A stretch of 64,000 nt of DNA from Halodesulfovibrio marinisediminis DSM 17456 (GTDB lineage Bacteria > Desulfobacterota > Desulfovibrionia > Desulfovibrionales > Desulfovibrionaceae), in contig NZ_FSRG01000004.1 in assembly GCF_900129975.1 (NCBI RefSeq), positions 62,001-126,000 of the forward strand, in the 5' to 3' direction. The translations under genes were made by a program, and so were the position numbers. The notes under the pieces are model-generated. The model worked only from the letters and a program-made list of their open reading frames with translations, made no database searches and had not been told where the DNA came from. Each line of letters opens with the position of its first letter. The stretch's first letter is position 1. This document shows positions 33,319-42,492 of this stretch, piece by piece.

Positions 33319-34875
33319 ATGAGATGCCTACGTTGGCAATCGCTGCTGTTACTCGTTTTACTGAGTATGCTTATGGCAGTACCTGTTTATGCTGAAGAGA
33401 TGACCCCGAATGAAGACGTTACACAGGATGTGAAAGTTGACCGTGAAGCATCCCCTGAAGAACGTACTGCTGTGGCTGAAGAGATGAAGCAGGCTGCAGA
33501 AGCAATTAAATCTGAAGATACGTCTGATATTCAATTTTCAGGAACGTATACTTTGAAAGAAGCGGTTGAAAAAGCTCTCGCTGACAACCCTTCTATTGAA
33601 GCAGCCCGTAGAGGCGCAACCAGTGCTGAAGAAAGCAGAAAAGCAGCACGGGGTGCATTTGGGCCAGCTTTAAGCACAACATATGCTGCATCCCATACAG
33701 ATAATAGTGTATTCAATAACCATAGCACATACCAGTGGGCTGTGGATGTTACTCAGCCAATTTTTACTGGTTTTAGAATTCTTGCTACATACAACAGTGC
33801 AGCATTAAATGCACAGAGTCAGGATCTTGCACTGAGTCAGGCAGAATTAAACTTGATTTTCCTTGTTCAGCAGAATTTTATTAACCTCTTGTCAGCACGC
33901 GAAAATGTAGAGTCCGCAAAAGACTCCGTAGAGCGTCTTGCTTCCCAGCTTAAGGTTGCACAGGCATTTTACGATGTTGGCCTTAAACCTCGCATTGACG
34001 TATTGCGTGCAGAGGCTCAGCTTTCAGAGGCTGAAGACACTCTTATTTCTGCACAAAACGAGGTTGTTATTCAGGAAGCTCGCTTGAATACATTGCTCAA
34101 CCTTCCGGTTAACGCACATATTAATTACAAAGGTGAGCTTGCTTACTTCCCGTTTGAACAGCCGCTTGAGGTAAGTCTCGATACTGCCGCTCATTACCGC
34201 CCAGATATCCTCATTGCCCGTAAGGCAACTGAAATCTCTCAGGAAAATGTAACTATTGCAGCAAGCGAGTTTTACCCACAGATTCAGGGTAAGCTTGAAT
34301 GGACTAAGAATGGTGATAGTCCTGAAGTAAACGGCTTTGATAATGACGGTAACCCAACCCCTCTTTCAGAGACTACGGTTGGTGCAACTGCTTCATGGAG
34401 CCTCTTCTCATGGGGTACCACCTACTTTGCAACAACCAGTGCAAAGCAGACTGTAATGTCTAACAAAGCTTCCGAAGCAAGCACTTGGCAGGAAGCAGCG
34501 TTCGAAGTTAAATCTCGTTACTTGAACATCATTAACGCTGCAAAACGTATTAAAGTAGCAGAGAAAACTGTTGCTGCAGCGGAAGAAGCGTATCGTATGG
34601 CAGTTGCCCGTTATCAGGCACAGGTTGGCACAAACACCGACGTACTTGATGCACAGGCTGACCTTTCTTCTGCGGAAGCATCTTTGATTACAGCACGTGG
34701 TGACTACATGATTTCTGTAGCGTCCTTGTACAATGCAACTGGTCGTAAAGTTCCGGGCCTTACTTCAAGTGACGTGATTAACGAAACTGGCAACGGTCTG
34801 GAAGCAGATCTTGCCGATGATATTAAAAAAGATATGGAAGCTGAGCGTAAGGATGATCCTTCCGCAATGAATTAG
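33319..34875 (+). CDS. tolC: Outer-membrane efflux protein TolC
   Basis: A TolC-family outer-membrane channel of 518 residues. ATG 33319 has AAGGAG at 33305-33310 and gives a clean signal peptide (LLLLVLLSMLMAVPVYAEE); the upstream in-frame ATG at 33292 does not fit. A charged linker is followed by two OEP repeats: YTLKEAVEKALADNPSIEA, GLKPRIDVLRAEAQLSEAE in the first, and AVARYQAQVGTNTDVLDAQ with LSSAEASLITARGDY in the second. Long coiled-coil helices build the periplasmic tunnel. No membrane fusion protein or pump gene adjoins it. It ends in an acidic tail. Confidence 0.93.
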   Translation: MRCLRWQSLLLLVLLSMLMAVPVYAEEMTPNEDVTQDVKVDREASPEERTAVAEEMKQAAEAIKSEDTSDIQFSGTYTLKEAVEKALADNPSIEAARRGATSAEESRKAARGAFGPALSTTYAASHTDNSVFNNHSTYQWAVDVTQPIFTGFRILATYNSAALNAQSQDLALSQAELNLIFLVQQNFINLLSARENVESAKDSVERLASQLKVAQAFYDVGLKPRIDVLRAEAQLSEAEDTLISAQNEVVIQEARLNTLLNLPVNAHINYKGELAYFPFEQPLEVSLDTAAHYRPDILIARKATEISQENVTIAASEFYPQIQGKLEWTKNGDSPEVNGFDNDGNPTPLSETTVGATASWSLFSWGTTYFATTSAKQTVMSNKASEASTWQEAAFEVKSRYLNIINAAKRIKVAEKTVAAAEEAYRMAVARYQAQVGTNTDVLDAQADLSSAEASLITARGDYMISVASLYNATGRKVPGLTSSDVINETGNGLEADLADDIKKDMEAERKDDPSAMN

Positions 34876-34902
34876 CTTCTAGGTTACTGACTGACTATCA
34901 AT

Positions 34903-34938
34903 AAAAAGGCTGTTCCTATGTAGGAACAGTCTTTTTTT
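34903..34938 (+). terminator. Terminator after tolC
   Basis: AAGGCTGTTCCTA (34906-34918) pairs with TAGGAACAGTCTT (34921-34933), with one G-T pair, and is followed by a T-run. Confidence 0.9.
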
Positions 34939-35007
34939 ATGATGAGTACTGCGAAGTACGTAGATAGGATAGATGATTAAAATCGATGCCTGACTTCTTT
35001 TTACAAT

Positions 35008-35192
35008 GAAAAAAGTGCTGTCCCTCATGTGAAGGACAGCACTTTTTTAACTGAAAGGTAGTGGAGCATAAGCCGCGAGGTTCTAACAACGTGCTTGGCT
35101 CGCGTGTAAAAGTTTTTGGAGAGTTCAGAGAAGCCTTTTTTCAAAAAAGGTTCTCTGGCCGCCGGGGGCAAAAGAAAATTGCGCCGGAGGCA
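35008..35192. repeat. Dispersed intergenic repeat, copy D (right half)
   Basis: This begins at a central terminator, AAAAGTGCTGTCC/GGACAGCACTTTT (35011-35046). It continues through the conserved family segment at 35053-35078, then a right arm with the hairpin around 35125-35158 (GCCTTTTTTCAAAAAAGGT core), and ends GGCCGCCGGGGGCA at 35157-35170. A second partial end, GCGCCGGAGGCA, follows at 35181-35192. No left arm is present. It lies between convergent tolC and the U32 gene, whose stop is only seven bases away. Confidence 0.75.
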
Positions 35193-35198
35193 GTCTTG

Positions 35199-37211
35199 TT
35201 ACATCAAATTCAAATCCCAGTTGAATGGAGATGTTCGTTTTGCTTCCGGTACTGCTGCAGGTGGTCTTTCCATGAGCTTTACAAACATAGTGTAGCCAGC
35301 CTGCAGAAGCTGTTGCTTGTTCTTTTCGATATCCATTGGCCATCCTGGGTAGATCCAGGAGTTTTGACCATAGCGACGAAGCCAGAAACATTCACCTTTA
35401 GGAGAATAGAAAGGCTCGTTAGGCTTTACGCCTTCCAGAGGGAATCGGGAGATACCCATTGGCCAGTAGCCGTAAAGAACAATACCAAGCGGCAGACAGC
35501 TCTGTTTCGGCAGTTCCATAATGTCCTCCTGAGAAAGCTCAGGAGAAATAATAGCGCCTTTGAAGCCCATCTTTTTCAGTGCAGCAATTGCAGCAGGGTT
35601 GGATGGGTTGCAGAATGGTCCTGCGATCAGGTCAATATTGCGTTCTCCTTCAAAGAACACCGCCTGCCACGGGGAACCAAGTACAAAGTGACGAGCACCC
35701 TGACGAAGCGCCTGCTTGATCATGGAACGCCATTTGTTCTCTTCGTTTGGCCAGATTACAGGCGGTAACCACCAGGACATGCGACCAAAGAGGGTACGTC
35801 CGATTGTTTTCAGGGTACGCTGGCCGAGCCATACACCGTTTGCGGTATCGGTAAATTTACCTGCTTTTCCTTGCTTCCCGTGTGGAAGATGATCACGCAT
35901 CAGGATGGTTACAGAGCGTGGACGTTTTCCAATTGAAGGGTAGCTGAGGGACACATCAATAGCCTGACTCTTTTTCCCCTTGCAGCGGGAGAGCTTGCCT
36001 TCCCATTCGCGGAGAATCTTGATGAGTTCTTGTTCGCGGCGGTCGATCAAAAATACAGGTGTGCCGCTTTTTGGGCGCTTACCCGCTGGCGCACGCAGAA
36101 CAAAGGTGCCGCCTTTCGGCACTGGGTGCGGAACGCGGTCGGTAAAGTGCCATGGCTCGTCTTCGTATCCGATACGCAGGAAGTCAGACTTAAGCAGCTC
36201 GAAGCGAGGTTTGAAGAAGTACTTAGGATAAGTACGTTCACCTTTTTTCGCTTTTTTAGGCGGCTCCACAGTAATTTTACCCACAAGGCGACCGGAGCTT
36301 GTCTGTTCGCCTGGATCAACAGGGGAACGACGTTTCTGCGGCAGGAATGTACTGTGGGTGGAAGGACGGCCAAGAGCCTGTTCCAGAATCTGCTCTGCTT
36401 GCTTACGTGCTTTTGGATCATCAGGGTGATCACGAAGCAGTTTGTACGCTGTAGTTACATAGTACACGTAGTGAGGGCCTTTTTTACGACCTTCAATCTT
36501 CCATGACTTGAGGTTTTCAATTGGAAGCAGTGTCTTTGCAAGAACGTCCAGAGACAAATCCTGACAAGAGAAGAAACGACCTTTGCGGGCTTTCTGCTGG
36601 TATACACGGCGGCAAGGCTGTACACAGCGACCGCGCAGACCGGATTTACCGCCCATGTAGCTGGACCAGTAACAACGGCCGGATACGCAGTAGCAAAGCG
36701 CACCGTGAACAAAAAGTTCAAGAGACATGTTTTCAGGGCATGCATCACTGCACTGGCGAACTTCATCAATATCCAGCTCACGTGGAAGGATGACGCGGTT
36801 TACACCCATTTCCTGCGCAACTTTGAATGCAGCAGGGTGGGTAACGTTTGCTAGTGTAGAAAGGTGCAGTTCACCCTTAAAGCCAACCTGTTTTGCCACT
36901 TCAACCATGCCTAAGTCCTGCATGATGAGAGCATCCGGACCTACATCGCGCTGGAGTCTACCAATTAGGCGTGCAGCGGAATCAGGATCACCCGGCTTAA
37001 CAAGTGTATTCATTGCCACGTAGACCTTCCGGTCTTCTTTATGGGCAAGTTCTACCATTTTAGAAAGTTCGGTAGAGGAGAAGTTGTCTGCCGCCATACG
37101 TGCGGAGAAGTGTTTTAAGCCGAGGTATACCGCGTCAGCACCCGCAGCCAAGGCAGCGAGAAACGCGTTTTTATCACCGGCAGGAGCCAGAATTTCAGGT
37201 TTGTTTTGCAT
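35199..37211 (-). CDS. U32-family protein (RlhA-like RNA hydroxylation factor)
   Basis: A 670-residue peptidase-U32-fold protein. The N-terminal PEILAPAGDKNAFLAALAAG and ADAVYLGLKHFSAR open the TIM-like domain. The cysteine-rich signature FVHGALCYCVSGRCYWSS, followed by GLRGRCVQPCRR, supplies the likely iron-sulfur ligands, and the extra conserved part after about residue 390 resembles the DUF3656 region. Its length matches E. coli RlhA (23S rRNA C2501 hydroxylation) better than the shorter tRNA hydroxylase TrhP. The substrate RNA is inferred. Its promoter region contains a 19-bp palindrome. Confidence 0.82.
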   Translation of the reverse strand: MQNKPEILAPAGDKNAFLAALAAGADAVYLGLKHFSARMAADNFSSTELSKMVELAHKEDRKVYVAMNTLVKPGDPDSAARLIGRLQRDVGPDALIMQDLGMVEVAKQVGFKGELHLSTLANVTHPAAFKVAQEMGVNRVILPRELDIDEVRQCSDACPENMSLELFVHGALCYCVSGRCYWSSYMGGKSGLRGRCVQPCRRVYQQKARKGRFFSCQDLSLDVLAKTLLPIENLKSWKIEGRKKGPHYVYYVTTAYKLLRDHPDDPKARKQAEQILEQALGRPSTHSTFLPQKRRSPVDPGEQTSSGRLVGKITVEPPKKAKKGERTYPKYFFKPRFELLKSDFLRIGYEDEPWHFTDRVPHPVPKGGTFVLRAPAGKRPKSGTPVFLIDRREQELIKILREWEGKLSRCKGKKSQAIDVSLSYPSIGKRPRSVTILMRDHLPHGKQGKAGKFTDTANGVWLGQRTLKTIGRTLFGRMSWWLPPVIWPNEENKWRSMIKQALRQGARHFVLGSPWQAVFFEGERNIDLIAGPFCNPSNPAAIAALKKMGFKGAIISPELSQEDIMELPKQSCLPLGIVLYGYWPMGISRFPLEGVKPNEPFYSPKGECFWLRRYGQNSWIYPGWPMDIEKNKQQLLQAGYTMFVKLMERPPAAVPEAKRTSPFNWDLNLM

Positions 37212-37254
37212 AATATATTATCTCTTATAATTCCGCCGTACCAATGTTGGTAAG

Positions 37255-37273
37255 CCAATTGCCGGGCAATTGG
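37255..37273. promoter_or_regulatory. 19-bp palindrome upstream of the U32 gene
   Basis: CCAATTGCC-G-GGCAATTGG is a perfect inverted repeat 44 bases upstream of the U32 start, in the 503-bp divergent gap before pyrK. The gap also contains a small hairpin CCCGA/TCGGG (37623-37635), and a 20-codon frame at 37680-37742 that overlaps the pyrK start and has no good ribosome-binding site. I see no gene elsewhere in it. Confidence 0.5.
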
Positions 37274-37714
37274 TTGATAAAAATTTGCTGGCGGAAAAAA
37301 ATTTCTTCGTAGTCTGCGATGTAGCACATAACCATTGAATTACCCCTTGGCAACTCTAATACGCGCCTGAAGGAAACTCTTTTTAACATTATTTATACAA
37401 ATACCCTGTTCAATCGGTGTCAAAGCGGCAGTTTGTATCGGCAATTTCTTTTCTACTGCGTTTGTATGATTAATAAATGTGTAGATGAGTTTTAGTGATT
37501 ACGATTTCTATGATACGTTAATGCCGTTAGGGCGTTTTATTTGGAAAAGTTGAATTGATTACTACTAGGCAGCCCTAAAGTATTGATTGCGGCTAGAGAA
37601 GAAAGAACGTACACGTAAACAGCCCGACGTTCGGGTAATACTTTGCTATCAGGATTTACACACTTTGGGCAGAGAAACGATGCCTGAAGAAATTGCAATA
37701 AGGTTACAGGAATT

Positions 37715-38533
37715 ATGCATCAGGAACAATGCACTACACTAACAGTCCTTGATAATGTTCCTTTTGGAACAGTATCCGGCGAAAGTCTTTTTTTCGCCCT
37801 GCGCATTGAGCGCCCGGAATGGGCAGACTGGCAGCCAGGCCAGTTTGTGATGCTTCGCCCGGAAGGGTGGGCGCTTGATATGATGTGGGCGCGTCCCTTT
37901 TCTATTTGTCGTGTGAGCAAGCGCGATCTCGTAATTTTCTTTCAGGTTGTAGGGCGTGGTACCAAACGTCTTTCACAGCTGAAAACAGGTGACAAAGTTG
38001 TGTTATGGGGACCACTCGGCACTCCGTTTGCCGTAGAGGATAAGACCCCAACTCTGCTGCTTGCAGGCGGCATCGGCATTGCGCCGCTGGTTGCCTACGC
38101 ACAAAAGCATCCACAACCGTGGAACCTGCATATGGAGTTCGGGCATAGAATGCCTTTGAACTGCTATCCATTTGAATCCATCAATGAACGCATTACAGCA
38201 GCAAGCCACCTTGAACGTGGCCCTGAAGACTTAGCGCATTTTCTTGATCTGGTTGAAACAAGCATTAAAGAATACGCTGAAAGCGATGGTCTTGTGCTTG
38301 CGTGTGGCCCTACTCCGTTCCTGCGTGCGGTGCAGGCGTTTGCTGCGAAGCACAATGCTCGCTGCCAGCTTTCTCTTGAAAATCGTATGGCGTGCGGCGT
38401 TGGTGCATGTTTGGGTTGTGTAACTAAAACCACAGAAAAAATGACTGCCAAAGGTGTTGCAGCTGGACGCGCACAGGCGTGTGAGCACGGACCTGTATTC
38501 TGGTCAGATCAAATTATTCTTGATGAAGAGTAA
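37715..38533 (+). CDS. pyrK: Dihydroorotate dehydrogenase electron-transfer subunit
   Basis: PyrK-type flavoprotein of 272 residues that passes electrons between PyrD and NAD. The FAD-binding barrel has WQPGQFVMLRP and ARPFSICRV, then LWGPLGTPF and the NAD-binding LLAGGIGIAPLVAYA. The C-terminal 2Fe-2S cluster uses the cysteines in ACGVGACLGCVTKT plus a fourth in QACEHGPVF. It precedes pyrD by ten bases, the standard type 1B arrangement. Confidence 0.94.
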   Translation: MHQEQCTTLTVLDNVPFGTVSGESLFFALRIERPEWADWQPGQFVMLRPEGWALDMMWARPFSICRVSKRDLVIFFQVVGRGTKRLSQLKTGDKVVLWGPLGTPFAVEDKTPTLLLAGGIGIAPLVAYAQKHPQPWNLHMEFGHRMPLNCYPFESINERITAASHLERGPEDLAHFLDLVETSIKEYAESDGLVLACGPTPFLRAVQAFAAKHNARCQLSLENRMACGVGACLGCVTKTTEKMTAKGVAAGRAQACEHGPVFWSDQIILDEE

Positions 38534-38543
38534 GGAGGCCTAA

Positions 38544-39464
38544 ATGACAATGAATGTAACGCTTCCAGGCTCTGCTGGTTTACAGTTCAAAAACCCGATT
38601 CTTACCGCATCCGGTACATTTGGATACGGTGTAGAGTTCGCTCCATACGGCGACCTAAAAACACTCGGTGGCATTGTTGTCAAAGGGCTTTCCCTTGAGC
38701 CGCGTGCAGGTAACCCTATGCCGCGTATTGCAGAAACTCAGTGCGGTATGCTTAATGCCGTTGGTCTGCAAAACTCCGGTGTTGAGACATTCATCACCGA
38801 AAAGCTTCCAAAGCTTCCAACCGAAGAGCTGCCGGTTATTGCCAATATCTACGCGTGTGACCCTGCTGAGTTCGGTGAACTTACCGCAGTACTTGCCGCA
38901 GAAGAAGGTATTGCAGCAATTGAAGTGAATATTTCTTGCCCGAATGTGCAGGAAGGCGGAATTCTCTTTGGACAAGATCCAAAGCAAGCTGCACGTGTAA
39001 CAGAGGCCGTAAAAAATGCTGCTGGCAGCAAGCCGGTTATCATTAAGCTCAGCCCGAATGTTACAGATATTACTAGCATCGCTAAAGCCGTAGAAGGTGC
39101 CGGTGCAGACGTTATCTCATGCATCAATACTTTGTCCGGTATGGGTGTAGATATTCGTAGCCGTAAGCCGCTTCTTGCAAACGTAATCGGCGGTCTTTCA
39201 GGGCCTGCAATCAAGCCTGTAGCGTTGCGTTGTACGCATCAGGTCTGCAACGCTGTATCTATTCCGGTAATCGGTATGGGCGGCATTGCATCAGCAGAAG
39301 ATGTTCTTGAATTCATTCTCGTAGGTGCACATGCTGTACAGGTTGGTACAGCAAACTTCCTGCGTCCAGATTTTTCCTTCCGTCTTGTGAATCAGCTTGA
39401 GCTGCTTATGGAAGAAATGAACATTACTGATCTTGAAGAATTTAGGGGTTCCTTGAAGCTGTAG
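38544..39464 (+). CDS. pyrD: Dihydroorotate dehydrogenase, type 1B catalytic subunit
   Basis: A 306-residue FMN enzyme that oxidises dihydroorotate to orotate in pyrimidine synthesis. Landmarks are LTASGTFGYG, the catalytic-base cysteine Cys132 in VNISCPNVQ (cysteine marks class 1), CINTLSGMGVDI, GGLSGPAIKPVALR and VIGMGGIASAEDVLEF. AAGGAGG lies upstream. It forms a heterotetramer with PyrK encoded just before it. Confidence 0.96.
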   Translation: MTMNVTLPGSAGLQFKNPILTASGTFGYGVEFAPYGDLKTLGGIVVKGLSLEPRAGNPMPRIAETQCGMLNAVGLQNSGVETFITEKLPKLPTEELPVIANIYACDPAEFGELTAVLAAEEGIAAIEVNISCPNVQEGGILFGQDPKQAARVTEAVKNAAGSKPVIIKLSPNVTDITSIAKAVEGAGADVISCINTLSGMGVDIRSRKPLLANVIGGLSGPAIKPVALRCTHQVCNAVSIPVIGMGGIASAEDVLEFILVGAHAVQVGTANFLRPDFSFRLVNQLELLMEEMNITDLEEFRGSLKL

Positions 39465-39481
39465 TTTTTGCTCCGGCGAGG

Positions 39482-39584
39482 GGCAACTTTCTTTGCGATA
39501 GTTGCCTTTAGCGGGTTATGCTTCATTACCTATCGTTGAATATAAAAAAGGGTTGTCCTTCGCATGGAGGGCAGCCCTTTTTTT
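39482..39584 (+). terminator. Two terminator hairpins after pyrD (second of the repeat-family type)
   Basis: GGCAACT (39482-39488) pairs with AGTTGCC (39500-39506), followed by TTT. A second, stronger hairpin at 39546-39580 has GGGTTGTCC opposite GGGCAGCCC and a T-run, and resembles the central hairpin of the dispersed repeats without their arms. The stretch 39585-39807 holds no gene that I can support. Confidence 0.8.
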
Positions 39585-39807
39585 GTTCTTTAAGCCTGTA
39601 GCATTAGGCTGCATGGAGTTTTTAGTGGTTTTTAGGAAGTGGAGTGGGAAAGTCTGTTGCTAATGCTGTAGAGGGACTGTGTGTGCAGTTTTTATGGGGT
39701 GTAGGATAGGTAGGCAACAACGATAAGGCGTGGTGAGAACATGCGTTGGGTTGCCCAAAACTGATAGAAAGGTTCGGAGCTGATTGTTTCTTCAGGACAA
39801 TAGATAT

Positions 39808-39842
39808 GAAAAAAGCCGTATTCGCTTTCGCGAATACGGCTT
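39808..39842 (-). terminator. Terminator of tRNA-Lys copy 1
   Basis: AAGCCGTATTCG (39813-39824) and CGAATACGGCTT (39831-39842) form a perfect stem; on the minus strand a run of T follows. Confidence 0.93.
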
Positions 39843-39852
39843 ATGAGTCCAG

Positions 39853-39928
39853 TGGTGGGTCGTACTGGGCTCGAACCAGTGACTCTCTGCTTAAAAGGCA
39901 GATACTCTACCAACTGAGTTAACGACCC
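39853..39928 (-). tRNA. tRNA-Lys (UUU), copy 1
   Basis: Read on the minus strand it starts GGGTCGTTAACTCAGTTGGT and has the anticodon arm CTGCCTTTTAAGCAG (anticodon TTT), the T arm GGTTCGAGCC, and an encoded CCA. The acceptor GGGTCGT/ACGACCC pairs fully. It is 76 nt including CCA. Copies 2 and 3 appear identical through the body. Confidence 0.98.
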
Positions 39929-39942
39929 GTTCGGAGATGTGA

Positions 39943-39969
39943 TTTATAGATTCCGTGTGTTCTTGTCAA
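39943..39969 (-). promoter_or_regulatory. Promoter of tRNA-Lys copy 1
   Basis: On the minus strand TTGACA (39964-39969) and TATAAA (39943-39948) are separated by 15 bases, with the tRNA beginning 14 bases after the -10 hexamer. Confidence 0.75.
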
Positions 39970-40028
39970 ACACTTTTCTGAAAAAATATTTTTTTCTTTC
40001 GCGAACTATAATCCGCATCGTTTTCACC

Positions 40029-40062
40029 CAAAAAAGCCGCATTCGTTTTCCGAATACGGCTT
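40029..40062 (-). terminator. Terminator of tRNA-Lys copy 2
   Basis: AAGCCGCATTCG and CGAATACGGCTT pair with one mismatch and a T-run on the minus strand; nearly the same as the copy 1 terminator. Confidence 0.9.
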
Positions 40063-40072
40063 GTGAGTTCAG

Positions 40073-40148
40073 TGGTGGGTCGTACTGGGCTCGAACCAGT
40101 GACTCTCTGCTTAAAAGGCAGATACTCTACCAACTGAGTTAACGACCC
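40073..40148 (-). tRNA. tRNA-Lys (UUU), copy 2
   Basis: Same body as copy 1: acceptor GGGTCGT/ACGACCC, anticodon TTT, encoded CCA, 76 nt. It lies 144 bases from copy 1 with its own promoter and terminator. Confidence 0.98.
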
Positions 40149-40164
40149 TCTCGAGGAATGATTT

Positions 40165-40191
40165 TCTATAGGCTTCGCTTCCTCATGTCAA
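40165..40191 (-). promoter_or_regulatory. Promoter of tRNA-Lys copy 2
   Basis: TTGACA (40186-40191) and TATAGA (40165-40170) on the minus strand, again 15 bases apart. Confidence 0.75.
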
Positions 40192-40245
40192 ATGTTTTTT
40201 AATAAAAAAATTGACTCGCGAAAAGCCTTGCTCAAACGATTGGGC

Positions 40246-40276
40246 AATAAGAGACCGGAACCGAAGTTCCGGTCTT
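40246..40276 (-). terminator. Hairpin after tRNA-Lys copy 3
   Basis: AGACCGGAAC (40252-40261) and GTTCCGGTCT (40266-40275) form a perfect stem. The T-run on the minus strand is weak. Confidence 0.7.
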
Positions 40277-40285
40277 TATATCCAG

Positions 40286-40361
40286 TGGTGGGTCGTACTG
40301 GGCTCGAACCAGTGACTCTCTGCTTAAAAGGCAGATACTCTACCAACTGAGTTAACGACCC
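40286..40361 (-). tRNA. tRNA-Lys (UUU), copy 3
   Basis: Same 76-nt body as copies 1 and 2, with anticodon TTT and encoded CCA. It is 137 bases from copy 2, and its promoter overlaps the space just after serS. Confidence 0.98.
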
Positions 40362-40377
40362 GTTTGAGGAGTGCAGT

Positions 40378-40404
40378 TCTATAGCTGTGCACTCATCTTG
40401 TCAA
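40378..40404 (-). promoter_or_regulatory. Promoter of tRNA-Lys copy 3
   Basis: TTGACA (40399-40404) and TATAGA (40378-40383) on the minus strand with the same 15-base spacer as the other two tRNA-Lys genes. Confidence 0.75.
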
Positions 40405-40431
40405 ACACTTTTTTAAAAAAAAGTGATTTTT

Positions 40432-41721
40432 TTATTTAGTTGCCATTTCAGGAGTGATTTTTTCAATACCACCCATGTAAGGACGCAGAGCTTCAGGGAT
40501 TACGATAGAACCATCTTCTTGCTGGTAGTTCTCAATAATCGCAATCATAGTACGACCGGTTGGCAGGCCGGAACCATTCAGTGTGTGCACAAATTCAGGC
40601 TTTTTAGCGCCCTTGCGTTTGAATCTGAGGTTTGCACGGCGAGCCTGAAAATCTACGCAGTTGGAGCAAGAGGAAACTTCACGGTACTTATTCTGTCCCG
40701 GCAACCATACTTCAATGTCGTAGGTTTTTGCGGAAGAGAAGCCCATGTCGCCAGTGCACAGGGTTACTACACGGTAGTGCAGGCCAAGGCGCTGGAGGAG
40801 GTTTTCTGCATGCTGACGCATTTCTTCAAGTTCTTCATAGGACTTGTCAGGATGCGCGTAACGAACCATTTCAACTTTAGTAAACTGGTGCTGGCGGAAA
40901 AGACCTTTAGTGTCTTTACCGTAGCTGCCTGCCTCAGAGCGGAAGCACTGAGTCTGTGCAGTGAAAGCACGTGGCAAGTCTTCTTCTTCCAGAACTTCAC
41001 CGGAGTGCATATTGGTCAGTGGCACTTCAGCAGTCGGGATGAGGTAGTAGTCTTTATGGTTCAGGCGGAAGAGATCTTCCTCAAATTTTGGCAGCTGACC
41101 GGTGCCGGTCATGGTAGTGCTGTTCACGATAGCAGGAGGGAACACTTCAGTGTAGCCGTGTTCAACGGTCTGCATATCGAGGAAAAAGTTGATGAGCGCG
41201 CGTTCCAAGCGAGCAGCCCAACCCCACAGTACTGTGAAGCGGGAACCGGTAAGTTTAGCAGCGCGTTCAAAATCGAGGCCGCCCATGGTCTCTGCAATCT
41301 CCCAATGTTCTTTAGGAGTGAAGGACATGGATGGTTTTTCGCCCCATTTGTGCAGTTCTACGTTTTCATCTTCGTCTGCACCAACAGGAGCACTTTCGTG
41401 CGGTATATTAGGAACAGCAATAAGCCATTCATTCATAGCGGTTTTGATAGTATCCGTTTCAGCATCAAGCTCTTTGATTTTATCGGACAGTGAACCGAGA
41501 CGGGAAATAAGTTCAGATGCATCTTCGCCTGCGCGTTTCATCTTCGCTACTTCACCGGATGCTTTGTTGCGTTCGTTTTTAAGAGACTCAAGTTCTACGA
41601 GTAACTCTCTGCGACGGGTATCGATTTTAGTGAACTCTTCAACATCAATAGAAGAGTTACGCTTAGCCAAAGCTTCGGCTACAACTTGCGGATTTTTCTG
41701 CAAAAGTTTGAGATCGAGCAT
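40432..41721 (-). CDS. serS: Seryl-tRNA synthetase
   Basis: SerRS of 429 residues. The N-terminal long coiled coil, which holds the tRNA extra arm, covers about residues 30-100 (many Lys/Glu heptads). Class II motifs follow: motif 1 around [20 protein letters not shown], motif 2 [22 protein letters not shown], and motif 3 [20 protein letters not shown]. The length is standard. It ends 28 bases before the promoter of the third tRNA-Lys. Confidence 0.97.
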   Translation of the reverse strand: MLDLKLLQKNPQVVAEALAKRNSSIDVEEFTKIDTRRRELLVELESLKNERNKASGEVAKMKRAGEDASELISRLGSLSDKIKELDAETDTIKTAMNEWLIAVPNIPHESAPVGADEDENVELHKWGEKPSMSFTPKEHWEIAETMGGLDFERAAKLTGSRFTVLWGWAARLERALINFFLDMQTVEHGYTEVFPPAIVNSTTMTGTGQLPKFEEDLFRLNHKDYYLIPTAEVPLTNMHSGEVLEEEDLPRAFTAQTQCFRSEAGSYGKDTKGLFRQHQFTKVEMVRYAHPDKSYEELEEMRQHAENLLQRLGLHYRVVTLCTGDMGFSSAKTYDIEVWLPGQNKYREVSSCSNCVDFQARRANLRFKRKGAKKPEFVHTLNGSGLPTGRTMIAIIENYQQEDGSIVIPEALRPYMGGIEKITPEMATK

Positions 41722-41771
41722 TGAAATGCGGCTCCTTGAAATTTTGTACGATTTGTTAGCATAGCCGCAGG

Positions 41772-41807
41772 AAAATATGGCGTCAACTTAGATAACCTGA
41801 CGCCATA
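41772..41807 (-). terminator. Terminator after the 41859-42236 gene
   Basis: TATGGCGTCA (41776-41785) pairs perfectly with TGACGCCATA (41798-41807); on the minus strand the sequence continues ATATTTTCC. Confidence 0.7.
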
Positions 41808-41858
41808 ATTTTGTAACCTGAAGTGTTTTTACCGGTTCTTATTGAATGCAGCTTTTAA

Positions 41859-42236
41859 TTAACTGAATATCTCTGGATGGTGTTCCTGCAGATAGTCCAT
41901 AAGGCGTGGGTATTCAAAGTCTTCTACCATTTCACGTTGATCTCCGTGAGTATAATAACCAACCCAGACGGATTCGAGCAACGAGCTTGGACATCCATTT
42001 TGTTGTTCATTCATAACCCAGACACGAACATCAATTGCTTTGTGTTCTGTCTGGCGTGTAAACGCAGTGCTTCCTGTTGGGGTGAGCGCGATGGCATATC
42101 CAAGGGCAAGCATAATTCTTTGAATATCGTTCTGCACTTCTTCTTGAATAGGAAAATGCTGAATTTTTTGCTTAAACGATTCTGAAAGAAGAGACTGCAC
42201 TTCCTGTTTCTGGCGAGGTGTACGAGGTTCTGCCAT
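41859..42236 (-). CDS. Small protein of unknown function
   Basis: A 125-residue soluble protein starting MAEPRTPRQKQEVQ, preceded by AAAGGA. The frame is open further upstream, but that part looks non-coding and lacks a ribosome-binding site. The middle reads EVQNDIQRIMLALGYAIALT, then KAIDVRVWVMNEQ, and the end YPRLMDYLQEHHPEIF. No signal peptide or known domain is seen. The 337-bp gap upstream (42237-42573) holds only the terminator of the PilZ gene. Confidence 0.65.
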   Translation of the reverse strand: MAEPRTPRQKQEVQSLLSESFKQKIQHFPIQEEVQNDIQRIMLALGYAIALTPTGSTAFTRQTEHKAIDVRVWVMNEQQNGCPSSLLESVWVGYYTHGDQREMVEDFEYPRLMDYLQEHHPEIFS

Positions 42237-42492
42237 GACTGTGTCCTTTGTTTCTCCTGCCAAGCAGGGACGAGGTAAACATAAACAAAGTAGCTGAATC
42301 ATTACAAATATGCGAAAACAGTCAGTTTGTGTCAATGAACAATAAAGAAGTTTGTGTGTACATAAAATAGCAAAATGTCGGGAGCGCACGGGGGCTGTGC
42401 GTTGCGAGAGGTTGTTGATGGAGTTATTTTTTTTAAAATCGGTAAGTTTTGATGTTGTTTTGCATCATCAATTATAATTATCTTAATTAGAC

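Noticed and set aside
39692-39913. 73-codon minus-strand frame running through tRNA-Lys copy 1
   Set aside because: Its start lies in the tRNA itself. Translation of a tRNA gene is an artefact, and the remainder lacks a ribosome-binding site.
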